DNA from: Phocaeicola sp.
GTDB taxonomy: Bacteria > Bacteroidota > Bacteroidia > Bacteroidales > Bacteroidaceae
Reading direction: 5' to 3'
DNA: 64,000 nt
Assembly (NCBI GenBank): GCA_020026225.1
Contig: JAHHQU010000003.1
Coordinates: forward strand, 11,694-75,693
Shown in pieces: positions 36,259 through 45,081 of this stretch; the first letter of the stretch is position 1, and each line of letters starts with the position of its first letter. The notes under the pieces are model-generated. The model saw only the letters and a program-made list of their open reading frames with translations. It had not been told where the DNA came from and did no database searches. A program made the translations under genes and the position numbers.

Positions 36259-37257
36259 TCATACAGATTTTCTTATATGTACGTCAGTCGAAAGATATTC
36301 CTTTATACTTCCACCCTCTGTTATAAACCTGGCAGCCTTCACTCCCATTGCCTTCCAGTCTATACTCAACGATGTTATGCCCACATCTATCACTTCGTAT
36401 GCCGGAGTCTCGTTATAGGCTATCAGGCCGAAGTCTTTTCCACAAGCAAGTCCTTCCAAACGGCTTTTCTTTATTATGTCCACCACATCTGTCTGCTTTA
36501 TCACAACATATACTACATCTTTTTCCACTGCTTCTATCTCCTCGCCGTTCACCACTTCCGAAACAATATCATAATCATTGCAGAACATGTTAAAACAAGC
36601 TATGGAAGACTTGGGATGCATGGAGTTTTCAGGGAAAAGAAAAACTATCTTCCTGTATTTGCATATCATGTCCGACAATTGTACCAAGGCATCATAAAAA
36701 GCCTTGTCAAAGTCCTGACATATATAAGAGTAGCTACCCTTTTCGAATTTGCCAAAATCCAGAAGAAGAAGTCTTGATGGAGTTATCTTGTTGAGAAGAG
36801 GAGAAAACTTTTCATTGTCAAAGTTCATCACCACATAATAGTTGTACTTGCCGATGGAGTCCTTCATTATTGTATTGAATATACGCTCGTTGTACTGGTG
36901 GAACCATAAATCCACTCTGTACGACTGCGACAAGTTCTTCACAAAACTATTATATAATGTATTCTTGAATGCAGAATATTCATCAAGCAGAAGCAGAATA
37001 TTCTTCTTACGGTTGATGACATAATAACCTTTTCCCGGAGTGGAATCTATTATGCCTTTCTCTCTCAAATCGGAGAATGCCTTAAACACAGTATCCCTTG
37101 ATACTTTGTAAGTCTTACTAAGACAATTTATCGAAGGCAGACTAGAGTCTGTCTCGTATTTACCCAACATAATATCATGAGATATAATGTCTGATAACTG
37201 TTTTACCTTAGTAGACTGATGTCCGAAATTTACTATTCCACTCATATCAGAAGTCAT
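36259..37257 (-). CDS. fucR: GntR-family transcriptional regulator of fucose use
   Basis: A 332-residue regulator. The N-terminal winged helix is GntR-type: KVKQLSDIISHDIMLGKYET, LPSINCLSKTYKVSRDTVFK and LREKGIIDSTPGKGYYV. The rest (from about residue 85) resembles a periplasmic-binding-like effector domain, ending ITSLSIDWKAMGVKAARFI, a LacI/GalR-like C-terminus. B. thetaiotaomicron FucR, a GntR protein at the same position, represses its operon and is relieved by fucose; the same role is inferred here. Start at 37257, or at the ATG four codons later. A terminator upstream separates it from the SusCD operon. Confidence 0.9.
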   Translation of the reverse strand: MTSDMSGIVNFGHQSTKVKQLSDIISHDIMLGKYETDSSLPSINCLSKTYKVSRDTVFKAFSDLREKGIIDSTPGKGYYVINRKKNILLLLDEYSAFKNTLYNSFVKNLSQSYRVDLWFHQYNERIFNTIMKDSIGKYNYYVVMNFDNEKFSPLLNKITPSRLLLLDFGKFEKGSYSYICQDFDKAFYDALVQLSDMICKYRKIVFLFPENSMHPKSSIACFNMFCNDYDIVSEVVNGEEIEAVEKDVVYVVIKQTDVVDIIKKSRLEGLACGKDFGLIAYNETPAYEVIDVGITSLSIDWKAMGVKAARFITEGGSIKEYLSTDVHIRKSV

Positions 37258-37345
37258 GTTAACTGTGCTGAACTATTCTGACGCAAAGAAAAGTATTATC
37301 AGAAACAATTGCAAAAAAACAAATATGTTTAAAAGCAGAAAAGAA

Positions 37346-37386
37346 AAATCTGTATAGCCAGCTACAAAAGCTAACTATACAGATTT
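37346..37386 (-). terminator. Terminator after the protease-SusC-SusD operon
   Basis: A perfect 12-bp stem (37346-37357 with 37375-37386) with an inner AGCT/AGCT pairing is followed on the minus strand by T5. It lies directly after the SusD stop and upstream of fucR. Confidence 0.82.
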
Positions 37387-37388
37387 CA

Positions 37389-38723
37389 TCAATTGTTCAG
37401 TCCAGGATTTGCATAAACAGCTTCCTTCGGTAGTTGTAAAGTATATCGTGGGTCATCCTGTTCCAATACATAAGTCTTTCCATCCAATACTTTCTCTATA
37501 CGCGGGCGATTTGTACGACGCAAATCAAACCAACGGTGTCCTTCAAAAGCCAGCTCCCTTGCCCTTTCTTGCAGTATTTCTGCTATAAGAGTCTCTTTAT
37601 CCATATTTTCCACTAAAGATTTATGCCGGATATAAGCATCACTTGTGAAACGTTTTTCCATTAATTGCAACAGGCGTTTCCTCGCTACAGTTAAATTACC
37701 TGTACGTGCTGCAGCTTCAGCACTATTAAGATATAACTCACCTGTACGGATAGTGCTACGGAACTCTAAGTTTCCACCTTTCTTCGACTTTCGGTTTCCA
37801 TCTTCTCCTTCAGGGGCAAAAAAGGCTTCCACTCTCAGATCTCCTTTAGAATAAAGTTTAAGAAAAGAAGGCAAAACAGAAACAGCATTCTGATAGTCAC
37901 CGTTTATAGTATACTCTAAAGAATTCAAAGCTTCTACAGATTTATAATGGTTTGGCAACATGAATTCCTTATCCTTAAAGTCTTCAAGGACATTCTTTTC
38001 TTCCAAGACCTTTTCGGCCTCTATAAATGCATTTTTCCAATCACCCATATACAGATAAACTCTAGAAAGGAGTGCAGGAACACATATTTTTGTAAAACGA
38101 TAAGACAAAGAAACGTCATCCCATTTTTCAACATTCAGAAGTTGTTCTGCACTTTTCATATCTTCAATAACTGATGCATACACCTCTGATACTGTATTAC
38201 GTGTCAAAACTTTCTCCAAATCTGTATCCATACGCAAAGGGATTGCCTTGCTATCTGTAGAGCCATCTTTGGTATAAGGTTGGCCAAACAAGTTGACAAG
38301 AGTGAAATGTATATAAGCACGCATAAGATATGCTTCACCCGTCAATTGTTCTATCTCTGTCTTTTTACCTTCTTTTATATCGCCAGAATGTTCTATTATA
38401 AAGTTTGAAAAGAACAATACCTCATAATAGTTTGCCCAATCAAATGAAACTGTTGTTGTAGAAGTGGTTGTACCTTCCCATTTTTCAATTGCGCTATAGC
38501 GATCTTTATCCTTGCTGTTGCTTACAAATAGCTCGTCAGCTCCTAAACTAGCCAGTCCTCTGTTGGCTGGAACCGTTGTACAGGCATTGAGCCATAAAGC
38601 ACGGTATTCAGACAGCGTAGTAGGAATGACGCTACCAGTGGGCTGAATATCCAAGAACCTGTCACATCCTGCAATCAAGCAAAATATTGCAGCAGATAAG
38701 ATTTCTATATATAGTTTCTTCAT
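37389..38723 (-). CDS. SusD/RagB-family lipoprotein
   Basis: A 444-residue SusD-like surface lipoprotein (lipobox LIAGC, Cys20) with the mature start DRFLDIQPTGSVIPTTLSEY, a TPR-like middle, and the C-terminal segment ERARELAFEGHRWFDLRRTN that marks the family. It is shorter than many SusD proteins (about 500-650 residues). It follows its SusC by 12 bases. The first gene of this operon is a metalloprotease, so peptides or glycopeptides are as plausible a ligand as glycans. Confidence 0.94.
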   Translation of the reverse strand: MKKLYIEILSAAIFCLIAGCDRFLDIQPTGSVIPTTLSEYRALWLNACTTVPANRGLASLGADELFVSNSKDKDRYSAIEKWEGTTTSTTTVSFDWANYYEVLFFSNFIIEHSGDIKEGKKTEIEQLTGEAYLMRAYIHFTLVNLFGQPYTKDGSTDSKAIPLRMDTDLEKVLTRNTVSEVYASVIEDMKSAEQLLNVEKWDDVSLSYRFTKICVPALLSRVYLYMGDWKNAFIEAEKVLEEKNVLEDFKDKEFMLPNHYKSVEALNSLEYTINGDYQNAVSVLPSFLKLYSKGDLRVEAFFAPEGEDGNRKSKKGGNLEFRSTIRTGELYLNSAEAAARTGNLTVARKRLLQLMEKRFTSDAYIRHKSLVENMDKETLIAEILQERARELAFEGHRWFDLRRTNRPRIEKVLDGKTYVLEQDDPRYTLQLPKEAVYANPGLNN

Positions 38724-38735
38724 GTTATTTCTCTT

Positions 38736-41700
38736 TTAAAAATTAAGATTCAAGCTAAAAGTAAATGACTTAGGTATAGGCTGTGCATAAGGATTACCCA
38801 TAGTTTCGGGATCGAGATAGTTGTTGTAGTCCGAGCCGAAAACAAACAAGTTTCTTCCCTCCAGAGAGACTGATACCTGACTTATTCCAACCTTCCTTAT
38901 CAATTCAAAAGGAAGTTCATAACCCAAACGGATACTTTGTATACGCATATAGTTTTGTTTTTTCACCCATAAACTTGAGTTTGCATAAGGATTTACTTCA
39001 CCATCTATAAAGAAATAAGAATCAACATCTGTATTACTGTCTATCAATGCTGGCATATTACCTTGCCTGTTATCCTCACTCCAACGGTTCAGTATATCGT
39101 GATTAGTATTCTGTCCACGATCAAATGAAGAAAGAGAGTAACTTGGCTGAACACGAACATAACCTCCAGCATTAAATATACAGTTTATGCCAAGTTCCCA
39201 TGCCTTATAAGTAAAAATATTTCCAAGCCCTCCAGTGTAAGGCGAATCAGAACTTCCAATATATTCATATTTATCACGAAGTTGTTCATAGGTAAGATCG
39301 TATGCACCAAAACCCATTTCTTTAAGTTGGAAAAATTGTTTCATTGATTCAACTTTTCCTGTTTCCTTATTATAGAAAGTCATCTGACCATTCTCATCAA
39401 CTCCAGCATAAGGGAAAGCAAAAATTGCTCCAGCAGGATACCCTTCACGACTTGGATAAATAGCATCTTTACGGGTAGCTTCCTTCAACACCTTATTCTG
39501 ATTATATGCAAAATTAAAAGAAGTAGTCCACATAAAAGACTTGGTATGAATGTTACGTGTAGACAGTCCTATCTCAAAACCTTTATTAGTCATACTTGCC
39601 CAATTGATGCTTGTAGACGCAAAACCTGTTTCAAGCGGAAGCATCTGCATACCGATAAGGTCAACCCCTTTACGGTAATAATAGTCCACACTCAGACTTA
39701 CCGACTGATTGAGCACAGAAAAATCCATACCGGCATTAACAGAATGAGTCTTTTCCCAACGCAACTTAGCATTAGGTGCAGAATTCACTACAATCATATC
39801 CTCTGTATTTCCAGGAAGAATAGGTTTGGCATTCGACTGATACTGACCTAAAAGAAAAGGAGATGTATTCTTATCTATATTCCCCTGCAAACCATAAGAT
39901 GCACGTAAAACAAGATTGTCCAGCCATTTTGCACTTTCAGCAAAATCCTCTTCTGAGATTCTCCACAAGGCACTGACCGAATAAAGCGGCAAATAACGAT
40001 ATTTCTTATCCACCCCAAACAGGTCGGACCCATCAAATCGTATACTTCCTCCCAATGTATATCTGTTCATCAAAGAATAAGACAATGTAGAAAATCCTGA
40101 CACATAGGCATTTTCTATATTTGTTTTACTATGAAGAGGAAAAGCTTTCGAATCGTCAGGAAAAACTACTGGTTTGTTTGTCATTGTACGCATATCGTAA
40201 CCATATCCTACCGAATAAAGAGTCGTTGCCCATGTACGTCGCAATTCAGAGCCAATCATTATCTCAAACTCATGAATATCTGCATAAGTATCACGATAAG
40301 TTCCCATGGTCTTCCATGTTATCTGAGTATCCGAATTTTCGAAAGCTTTATGAAAGCCTCCCTTTGCGGGCAAAAATGAAACACCATTATGGCGATGGTT
40401 CTGATGCTCGCGGCGCATTGCAAAAGTTTCCTCTCCAGCCACCTGTTCGCGTGAAGTTTTATCCAACTGAAGCCCAACTTGAGATGTAATTTTGAAACGA
40501 TCGTCAAAACGCAATTCAACATCAAATATAGATGAAAGAGAATTGACTGTTGTTTCATTGGATGTATTTTTACGCTCTTCGAAAGCATTGAAAAGCAACT
40601 CTGAATTACCATTTTCAATATCTCTGTCATATACATAATTGTTATCCATATCGTATGGAGAAAGATAAGGATTTGCAATACGGGCATAATACATAGGATT
40701 TGTAAATCCGTCTGTTGCTAGATATGATGAATTCTTTCTACGATTCAAAAAGACTGAAGCACCAAACTTCAGAATATGATTAACTTTATAATTGGCTTTG
40801 GCCACCATATTCAATCTTTCAGAAGAAACAGCAGGAACATTTCCTTGCTCTTTAGAATATCCCAACGAAGTATAATAAGTAGCTTTTTCATTACCTCCAG
40901 ACAAGCTTAGATTATACTCCTGATTGAAAGCATCACGCAATAGAATATCATTCCAATCGGTATTAATCATACGCAAGGCATTAATTTCATTCTGCACTTG
41001 TGACGAAAGTGCATTCCAGCCTTCTTTCTTGAAAGTTTCGATGGCGTTATTGCGGTTCAATATACGGTAAAATTCTCCTTTGGTCTCATTCATACCATAA
41101 CCTTTATGCATAAGCTGCATTTCAAGTTCAAGCTTTTCCGATGAATCCAAAAGATTCAGACGTTCTATGCCTGTCTTTGGCATCCAGGTAAGACGGGTGC
41201 TGAAGTTTATCTTTGTCTTACCTGCCTTACCACTCTTTGTAGTTATTACAATGACGCCATTTGCTGCACGAGCCCCATATATGGCAGTTGCTGCAGCATC
41301 CTTCAGCACAGTGATGTCTGCAATATCAGCAGGGTTAAGTCCAGCAATAGATGACTGTTGAACATCATCTATATTCTTCAGCGATTCCAAATCAGGAATG
41401 TCTGTCCCCTCCAAAGGTATACCGTCTAAAACCCATAGCGGATCTTGTGTTCCGTTCAAAGAGGAAGTTCCTCGAATACGTATCTTTACAGGTGAACCTG
41501 GCGCACCTGAAGTAGAGATAGCTGAAAGACCTGCTATTTGCCCCGAAAGTGCCTGATCAATACTTTTCACAGACCCTAAGCGTTCTTCTGCAAAATCAAT
41601 CTTCGAAATTGCAGCTGTAAGCTTTCTACGTTCTATTGTCTGGTATCCTGTAACAACAATATCCTCCAGTATAGTAGAAGAAGACTCCATTACTACATCA

Positions 41701-42005
41701 TAATCTGTTTTTCCATCTTTCAACTCTATTTCCAATGTTTTATATCCAATATAGCTGAAACAAACTCTATCCACTCCAGAAGGTATTGAAATGGAAAAAT
41801 TTCCGTCTACATCTGTCACCACCCCTAATGTAGTGGCATTGTTTCCTGCCTTTTTCAATTCATCGGCAGTTACATATACAGAAACTCCTATCAAAGGCTG
41901 CTTATCTTCCACTGCAATTACATTACCAGTAATCACCTTGTCGGACGCCCACAATGTACACAATTGTACTATAAGCAATAAAGTCAATAAAAAAGATTTT
42001 CTCAT
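38736..42005 (-). CDS. SusC-family TonB-dependent outer-membrane transporter
   Basis: A 1089-residue SusC-like transporter: signal peptide (1-20, MRKSFLLTLLLIVQLCTLWA), carboxypeptidase-D regulatory-like domain (about 24-105, with GVVTDVDGNF), TonB-box-like LEDIVVTGYQTIERRK (113-128), plug with the SIDQALSGQIAGL motif, and a barrel ending in FTFSLNLNF. There is no STN domain, so it is not expected to signal through a FecR protein. The Met at 42005 was preferred over the one three codons upstream because it gives a normal signal peptide. It starts 17 bases after the protease stop. Confidence 0.95.
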   Translation of the reverse strand: MRKSFLLTLLLIVQLCTLWASDKVITGNVIAVEDKQPLIGVSVYVTADELKKAGNNATTLGVVTDVDGNFSISIPSGVDRVCFSYIGYKTLEIELKDGKTDYDVVMESSSTILEDIVVTGYQTIERRKLTAAISKIDFAEERLGSVKSIDQALSGQIAGLSAISTSGAPGSPVKIRIRGTSSLNGTQDPLWVLDGIPLEGTDIPDLESLKNIDDVQQSSIAGLNPADIADITVLKDAAATAIYGARAANGVIVITTKSGKAGKTKINFSTRLTWMPKTGIERLNLLDSSEKLELEMQLMHKGYGMNETKGEFYRILNRNNAIETFKKEGWNALSSQVQNEINALRMINTDWNDILLRDAFNQEYNLSLSGGNEKATYYTSLGYSKEQGNVPAVSSERLNMVAKANYKVNHILKFGASVFLNRRKNSSYLATDGFTNPMYYARIANPYLSPYDMDNNYVYDRDIENGNSELLFNAFEERKNTSNETTVNSLSSIFDVELRFDDRFKITSQVGLQLDKTSREQVAGEETFAMRREHQNHRHNGVSFLPAKGGFHKAFENSDTQITWKTMGTYRDTYADIHEFEIMIGSELRRTWATTLYSVGYGYDMRTMTNKPVVFPDDSKAFPLHSKTNIENAYVSGFSTLSYSLMNRYTLGGSIRFDGSDLFGVDKKYRYLPLYSVSALWRISEEDFAESAKWLDNLVLRASYGLQGNIDKNTSPFLLGQYQSNAKPILPGNTEDMIVVNSAPNAKLRWEKTHSVNAGMDFSVLNQSVSLSVDYYYRKGVDLIGMQMLPLETGFASTSINWASMTNKGFEIGLSTRNIHTKSFMWTTSFNFAYNQNKVLKEATRKDAIYPSREGYPAGAIFAFPYAGVDENGQMTFYNKETGKVESMKQFFQLKEMGFGAYDLTYEQLRDKYEYIGSSDSPYTGGLGNIFTYKAWELGINCIFNAGGYVRVQPSYSLSSFDRGQNTNHDILNRWSEDNRQGNMPALIDSNTDVDSYFFIDGEVNPYANSSLWVKKQNYMRIQSIRLGYELPFELIRKVGISQVSVSLEGRNLFVFGSDYNNYLDPETMGNPYAQPIPKSFTFSLNLNF

Positions 42006-42022
42006 CAAAAACAAATGTTATT

Positions 42023-44662
42023 TTATAGCCCCAAGGCTGTATTAATACGAAGTATCATATCATCATAATGATAGCGTGTTGCAATATCTGAGATATTGCG
42101 TCTTGACTCAAGCAACTTCTTTATACGCAACAATTCGCCCCGTTTTACAGATATAGCATCTGAAATACGATTTACCTGTCCGCCATAAAAACTCAGTTCA
42201 CGCTTTGCACCCATTTTCTCTGCCTGTCCAAACATTAAATCATCGTGGCTACACCAAGGAGTAGTGTGAAACAAATACGGATTTGGCGACGAATAAAGAT
42301 GTTTGTTTATCTTTACCCCTTCATATTCGGCAGCCGCAGTAACAAGAGCATCAAGAAAGCCTTTTTGCAGGTTACGCTCCATAACGTCAGGCACACCACC
42401 TCTAATGGTTGTGGCAAAAATAGACTGATGCATCTTGTCCATCATTTCAACAACAGTAAAAGCTTTATTACCGTTTTTCATCTCATTCTCAAGCATACGC
42501 ATCAAGCGTTCATTTGCAAGCAAATCCCAAAAAATGTAACCTTGTGTATTCTTCAATATCTGACTGGGCGAATATTCCACAATGCCATTAGGATTTTTTC
42601 TTAGCAAATATGTATAATCTGATATTTCAGTGTCAAACAACCACTTTGGATAACACAAAACTTCTTTTAGCAAAAACTCGAGTGAAGCAGCCTGTTTATC
42701 TTTTTCAACAAAAGTATAAGTCTTGACGCCATCTCCTACAGTGGTATTTTCTATATATATACCTCCTATATTTGCCATTACGTGATACAGATAGTTATTC
42801 CACTGCATAATCACAGCATAATACAAACGAGATGCCTCGGAATAAGTCTGCCCTTTTTCCCCTGTAGTGGTCCATTTTATAATTTCAGGAACAATACGCT
42901 TCAAATTGGCTATACCAAATTGAGATGAACGTACCGGATCATCTCCCAAATCTTCATTTTGCGCACGCGGATCAACTGCAGAACGAGGGTCCTGCGCCTC
43001 ACTATATTTATATATATCACTGTCATGTCTGGTCAAAAAATCGTGAAGCAATTCTTTTTCAGCCTCTGGAGACGATGCTCCATACCAACGATAACCATAT
43101 TCAATGGCAAAAATATCATACAATCCAATATGTGGAGAAACAGCAGTAACTCCATCTCCAGGCTGCGCTACATAATTATATCGTGCATAATCCATAATTG
43201 AAGATGAAGTAGAATTCATCTTGTCTGTAAATGACTTGCTTCTAAGAGAGTCTGTAGAGAATGTCCATGACCCCATCATATTATGACGTAACCCTAATGA
43301 GTGACCCACTTCATGACAAGCCACAAACCTTATAGCATCTCCCATCATTTCATCAGGAAGTTTAACTCCACGTGCCTTTGGATCAATGGCACCAGTCTGA
43401 ACAGTAATCCATTCCTGAACCATAGAAATGACATTATGCCACCACATTATATCCGCTTCAAGAATTTCGCCAGAACGAGGGTCGAGAATAGATGGTCCCA
43501 TTGCATTCGACTTCCACGAGGCTGCATAGTTTAGAACAGAATAATTTATATCATCACCATAACTGGCAATACTATCCGGCAGTTCGCGTGCTACGATTGC
43601 ATTTTTGAATCCGGCATGTTCAAAAGCCACCTGCCAGTCTTCTATACCTTGCTTGATGTACTTCCTCCAACGATAAGGGGTTGAGTTCTCTATATAAAAC
43701 ACAATAGGTTTTTGTGGCTCAACCAACTCGCCACGCAGATATGCCTCCCTGTCCTCAACTCGTGGTTCCATCCTCCAGCGTGTGATATATTTTTTTTCCT
43801 CAGCCTTCTGTTGAGAATCACTGAAGCTGAACATATCTTGTGTAAAATAGCCAACTTTCTGGTTGTCAAGACGTCCCATCATAGGAACCTCAGGAAGTAA
43901 AACCAACGTTGAACTTACCACTACTGTAACATTCACTACTGACATTCCTTCACGTACCTTGGTAGTCAGTTCGGATGTTGCAACTACGTTGTTTGCAAAT
44001 GATTTTATCGAAAGGATTTTAGACAAGTCCTTCACCACTGATGTACCTAAATTTATATTGTCAAAAACATTGTTGATACTTGTTTCAGAACCGTCATATA
44101 TTCCATTGACCTCTATTAAATATGAAGTGGAATCAGGACTGAATGCATCTATCTTGAATCCGTGAATTATAGGTGATATATAATTATTCCTCACAGAACG
44201 TGTTATAGCATCGCTATGCGGAGATTCAGGTAATGGGCGACTCTGTCTTACAAAAATCTTGTTTGAAGATTTATCCAATTCAAAGCGTATCATCTGGGTT
44301 TCATAATTTGTACCACGATTTACTCCTGCATCATTAAGCTCAAGAGGAACTTGCTGCAATTTATTTACAACAAGCATGTCTTTGCCAAGCAAAGAATCAG
44401 GTATCTGAAAATAGTATTTTTCACCCTTTAAATACACTTTAAACATTCCATCCGACTTAATATTTTCAGATGATGCTATTTCATCAAATTTACTTTTGGA
44501 TGTTTCCTGAATAGTTGATTTAGACTTTTTCTTCTTAAAAACAAATAGTTTAGCTGCAGGCGCGGCACTATAATCACTTACATTGCCAGCCGTCATTAAC
44601 ATTGGGATGCTGACTAAAACTCCTGCTAAAACCTTTACTAGTAGGGGTATATTCTTACGCAT
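42023..44662 (-). CDS. Zinc-dependent metzincin-type metalloprotease (DUF5117/DUF4953-like)
   Basis: An 879-residue secreted protein with an N-terminal hydrophobic signal (about 5-25). The zinc-binding motif is HEVGHSLGLRH at 450-460 (HExxHxxGxxH), and a Met-turn-like SSSIMDYARYNYVAQPGDG follows. The N-terminal region (DGMFKVYLKGEKYYFQIPDS and onward) matches the DUF5117/5118 architecture of large Bacteroidetes metalloproteases whose targets are not known. It is the first gene of an operon with SusC and SusD, so it may trim proteins at the cell surface or in the periplasm for the transporter; this is inferred from context. A -7 element is at 44688-44695. Confidence 0.87.
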   Translation of the reverse strand: MRKNIPLLVKVLAGVLVSIPMLMTAGNVSDYSAAPAAKLFVFKKKKSKSTIQETSKSKFDEIASSENIKSDGMFKVYLKGEKYYFQIPDSLLGKDMLVVNKLQQVPLELNDAGVNRGTNYETQMIRFELDKSSNKIFVRQSRPLPESPHSDAITRSVRNNYISPIIHGFKIDAFSPDSTSYLIEVNGIYDGSETSINNVFDNINLGTSVVKDLSKILSIKSFANNVVATSELTTKVREGMSVVNVTVVVSSTLVLLPEVPMMGRLDNQKVGYFTQDMFSFSDSQQKAEEKKYITRWRMEPRVEDREAYLRGELVEPQKPIVFYIENSTPYRWRKYIKQGIEDWQVAFEHAGFKNAIVARELPDSIASYGDDINYSVLNYAASWKSNAMGPSILDPRSGEILEADIMWWHNVISMVQEWITVQTGAIDPKARGVKLPDEMMGDAIRFVACHEVGHSLGLRHNMMGSWTFSTDSLRSKSFTDKMNSTSSSIMDYARYNYVAQPGDGVTAVSPHIGLYDIFAIEYGYRWYGASSPEAEKELLHDFLTRHDSDIYKYSEAQDPRSAVDPRAQNEDLGDDPVRSSQFGIANLKRIVPEIIKWTTTGEKGQTYSEASRLYYAVIMQWNNYLYHVMANIGGIYIENTTVGDGVKTYTFVEKDKQAASLEFLLKEVLCYPKWLFDTEISDYTYLLRKNPNGIVEYSPSQILKNTQGYIFWDLLANERLMRMLENEMKNGNKAFTVVEMMDKMHQSIFATTIRGGVPDVMERNLQKGFLDALVTAAAEYEGVKINKHLYSSPNPYLFHTTPWCSHDDLMFGQAEKMGAKRELSFYGGQVNRISDAISVKRGELLRIKKLLESRRNISDIATRYHYDDMILRINTALGL

Positions 44663-44687
44663 AAATATAAAATGATTGATAATTTTG

Positions 44688-44695
44688 CAAAAGTA
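44688..44695 (-). promoter_or_regulatory. -7 element of the metalloprotease operon
   Basis: TACTTTTG on the minus strand fits TAnnTTTG, 26 bases upstream of the protease ATG. The -33 element is unclear. Confidence 0.45.
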
Positions 44696-44845
44696 CTACT
44701 TTTTCCGCAATTATTATACTAAAATCAAACAAACAGATGCATTTTTATGCACAATTATCATATAATAAATCAAAAATCAATATATAATTGAAATTTTCTT
44801 ACAACAAAAGGCAAAACAACATAATAAATTCTACTAATGAAGGTC

Positions 44846-44908
44846 TCATTTATATAAACAAAAGCTTCATTTACAGAAACGAGACTTTCAATTACAAATA
44901 TGAAAGTG
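44846..44908. repeat. Degenerate 21-nt tandem repeat (three units), array E
   Basis: Three consecutive 21-base segments start at 44846, 44867 and 44888, each opening TCATTTA or TCAATTA and following with an A-rich stretch. They are more diverged than arrays A-D. They lie in the 419-base AT-rich divergent gap (44663-45081) between the metalloprotease operon and the AICAR transformylase gene. Apart from the two -7 elements nothing else was recognised in that gap. Confidence 0.5.
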
Positions 44909-45042
44909 ATAATTATATTTAATAAAATGTCATCTGTACTTTTTTACTTATTCACTAATTTACAAAAAACAATCCCTTTATTATTTTGACTTTTTATACC
45001 AACTATATGTTTGCTTCTATAGGAAAAATACAAACAAATCTG

Positions 45043-45050
45043 TATTTTTG
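45043..45050 (+). promoter_or_regulatory. -7 element of the AICAR transformylase gene
   Basis: TATTTTTG, 31 bases upstream of the ATG; no -33 box at the usual distance. Confidence 0.4.
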
Positions 45051-45081
45051 TAACAAAATTAATTTTTAAAACCCAACGACT

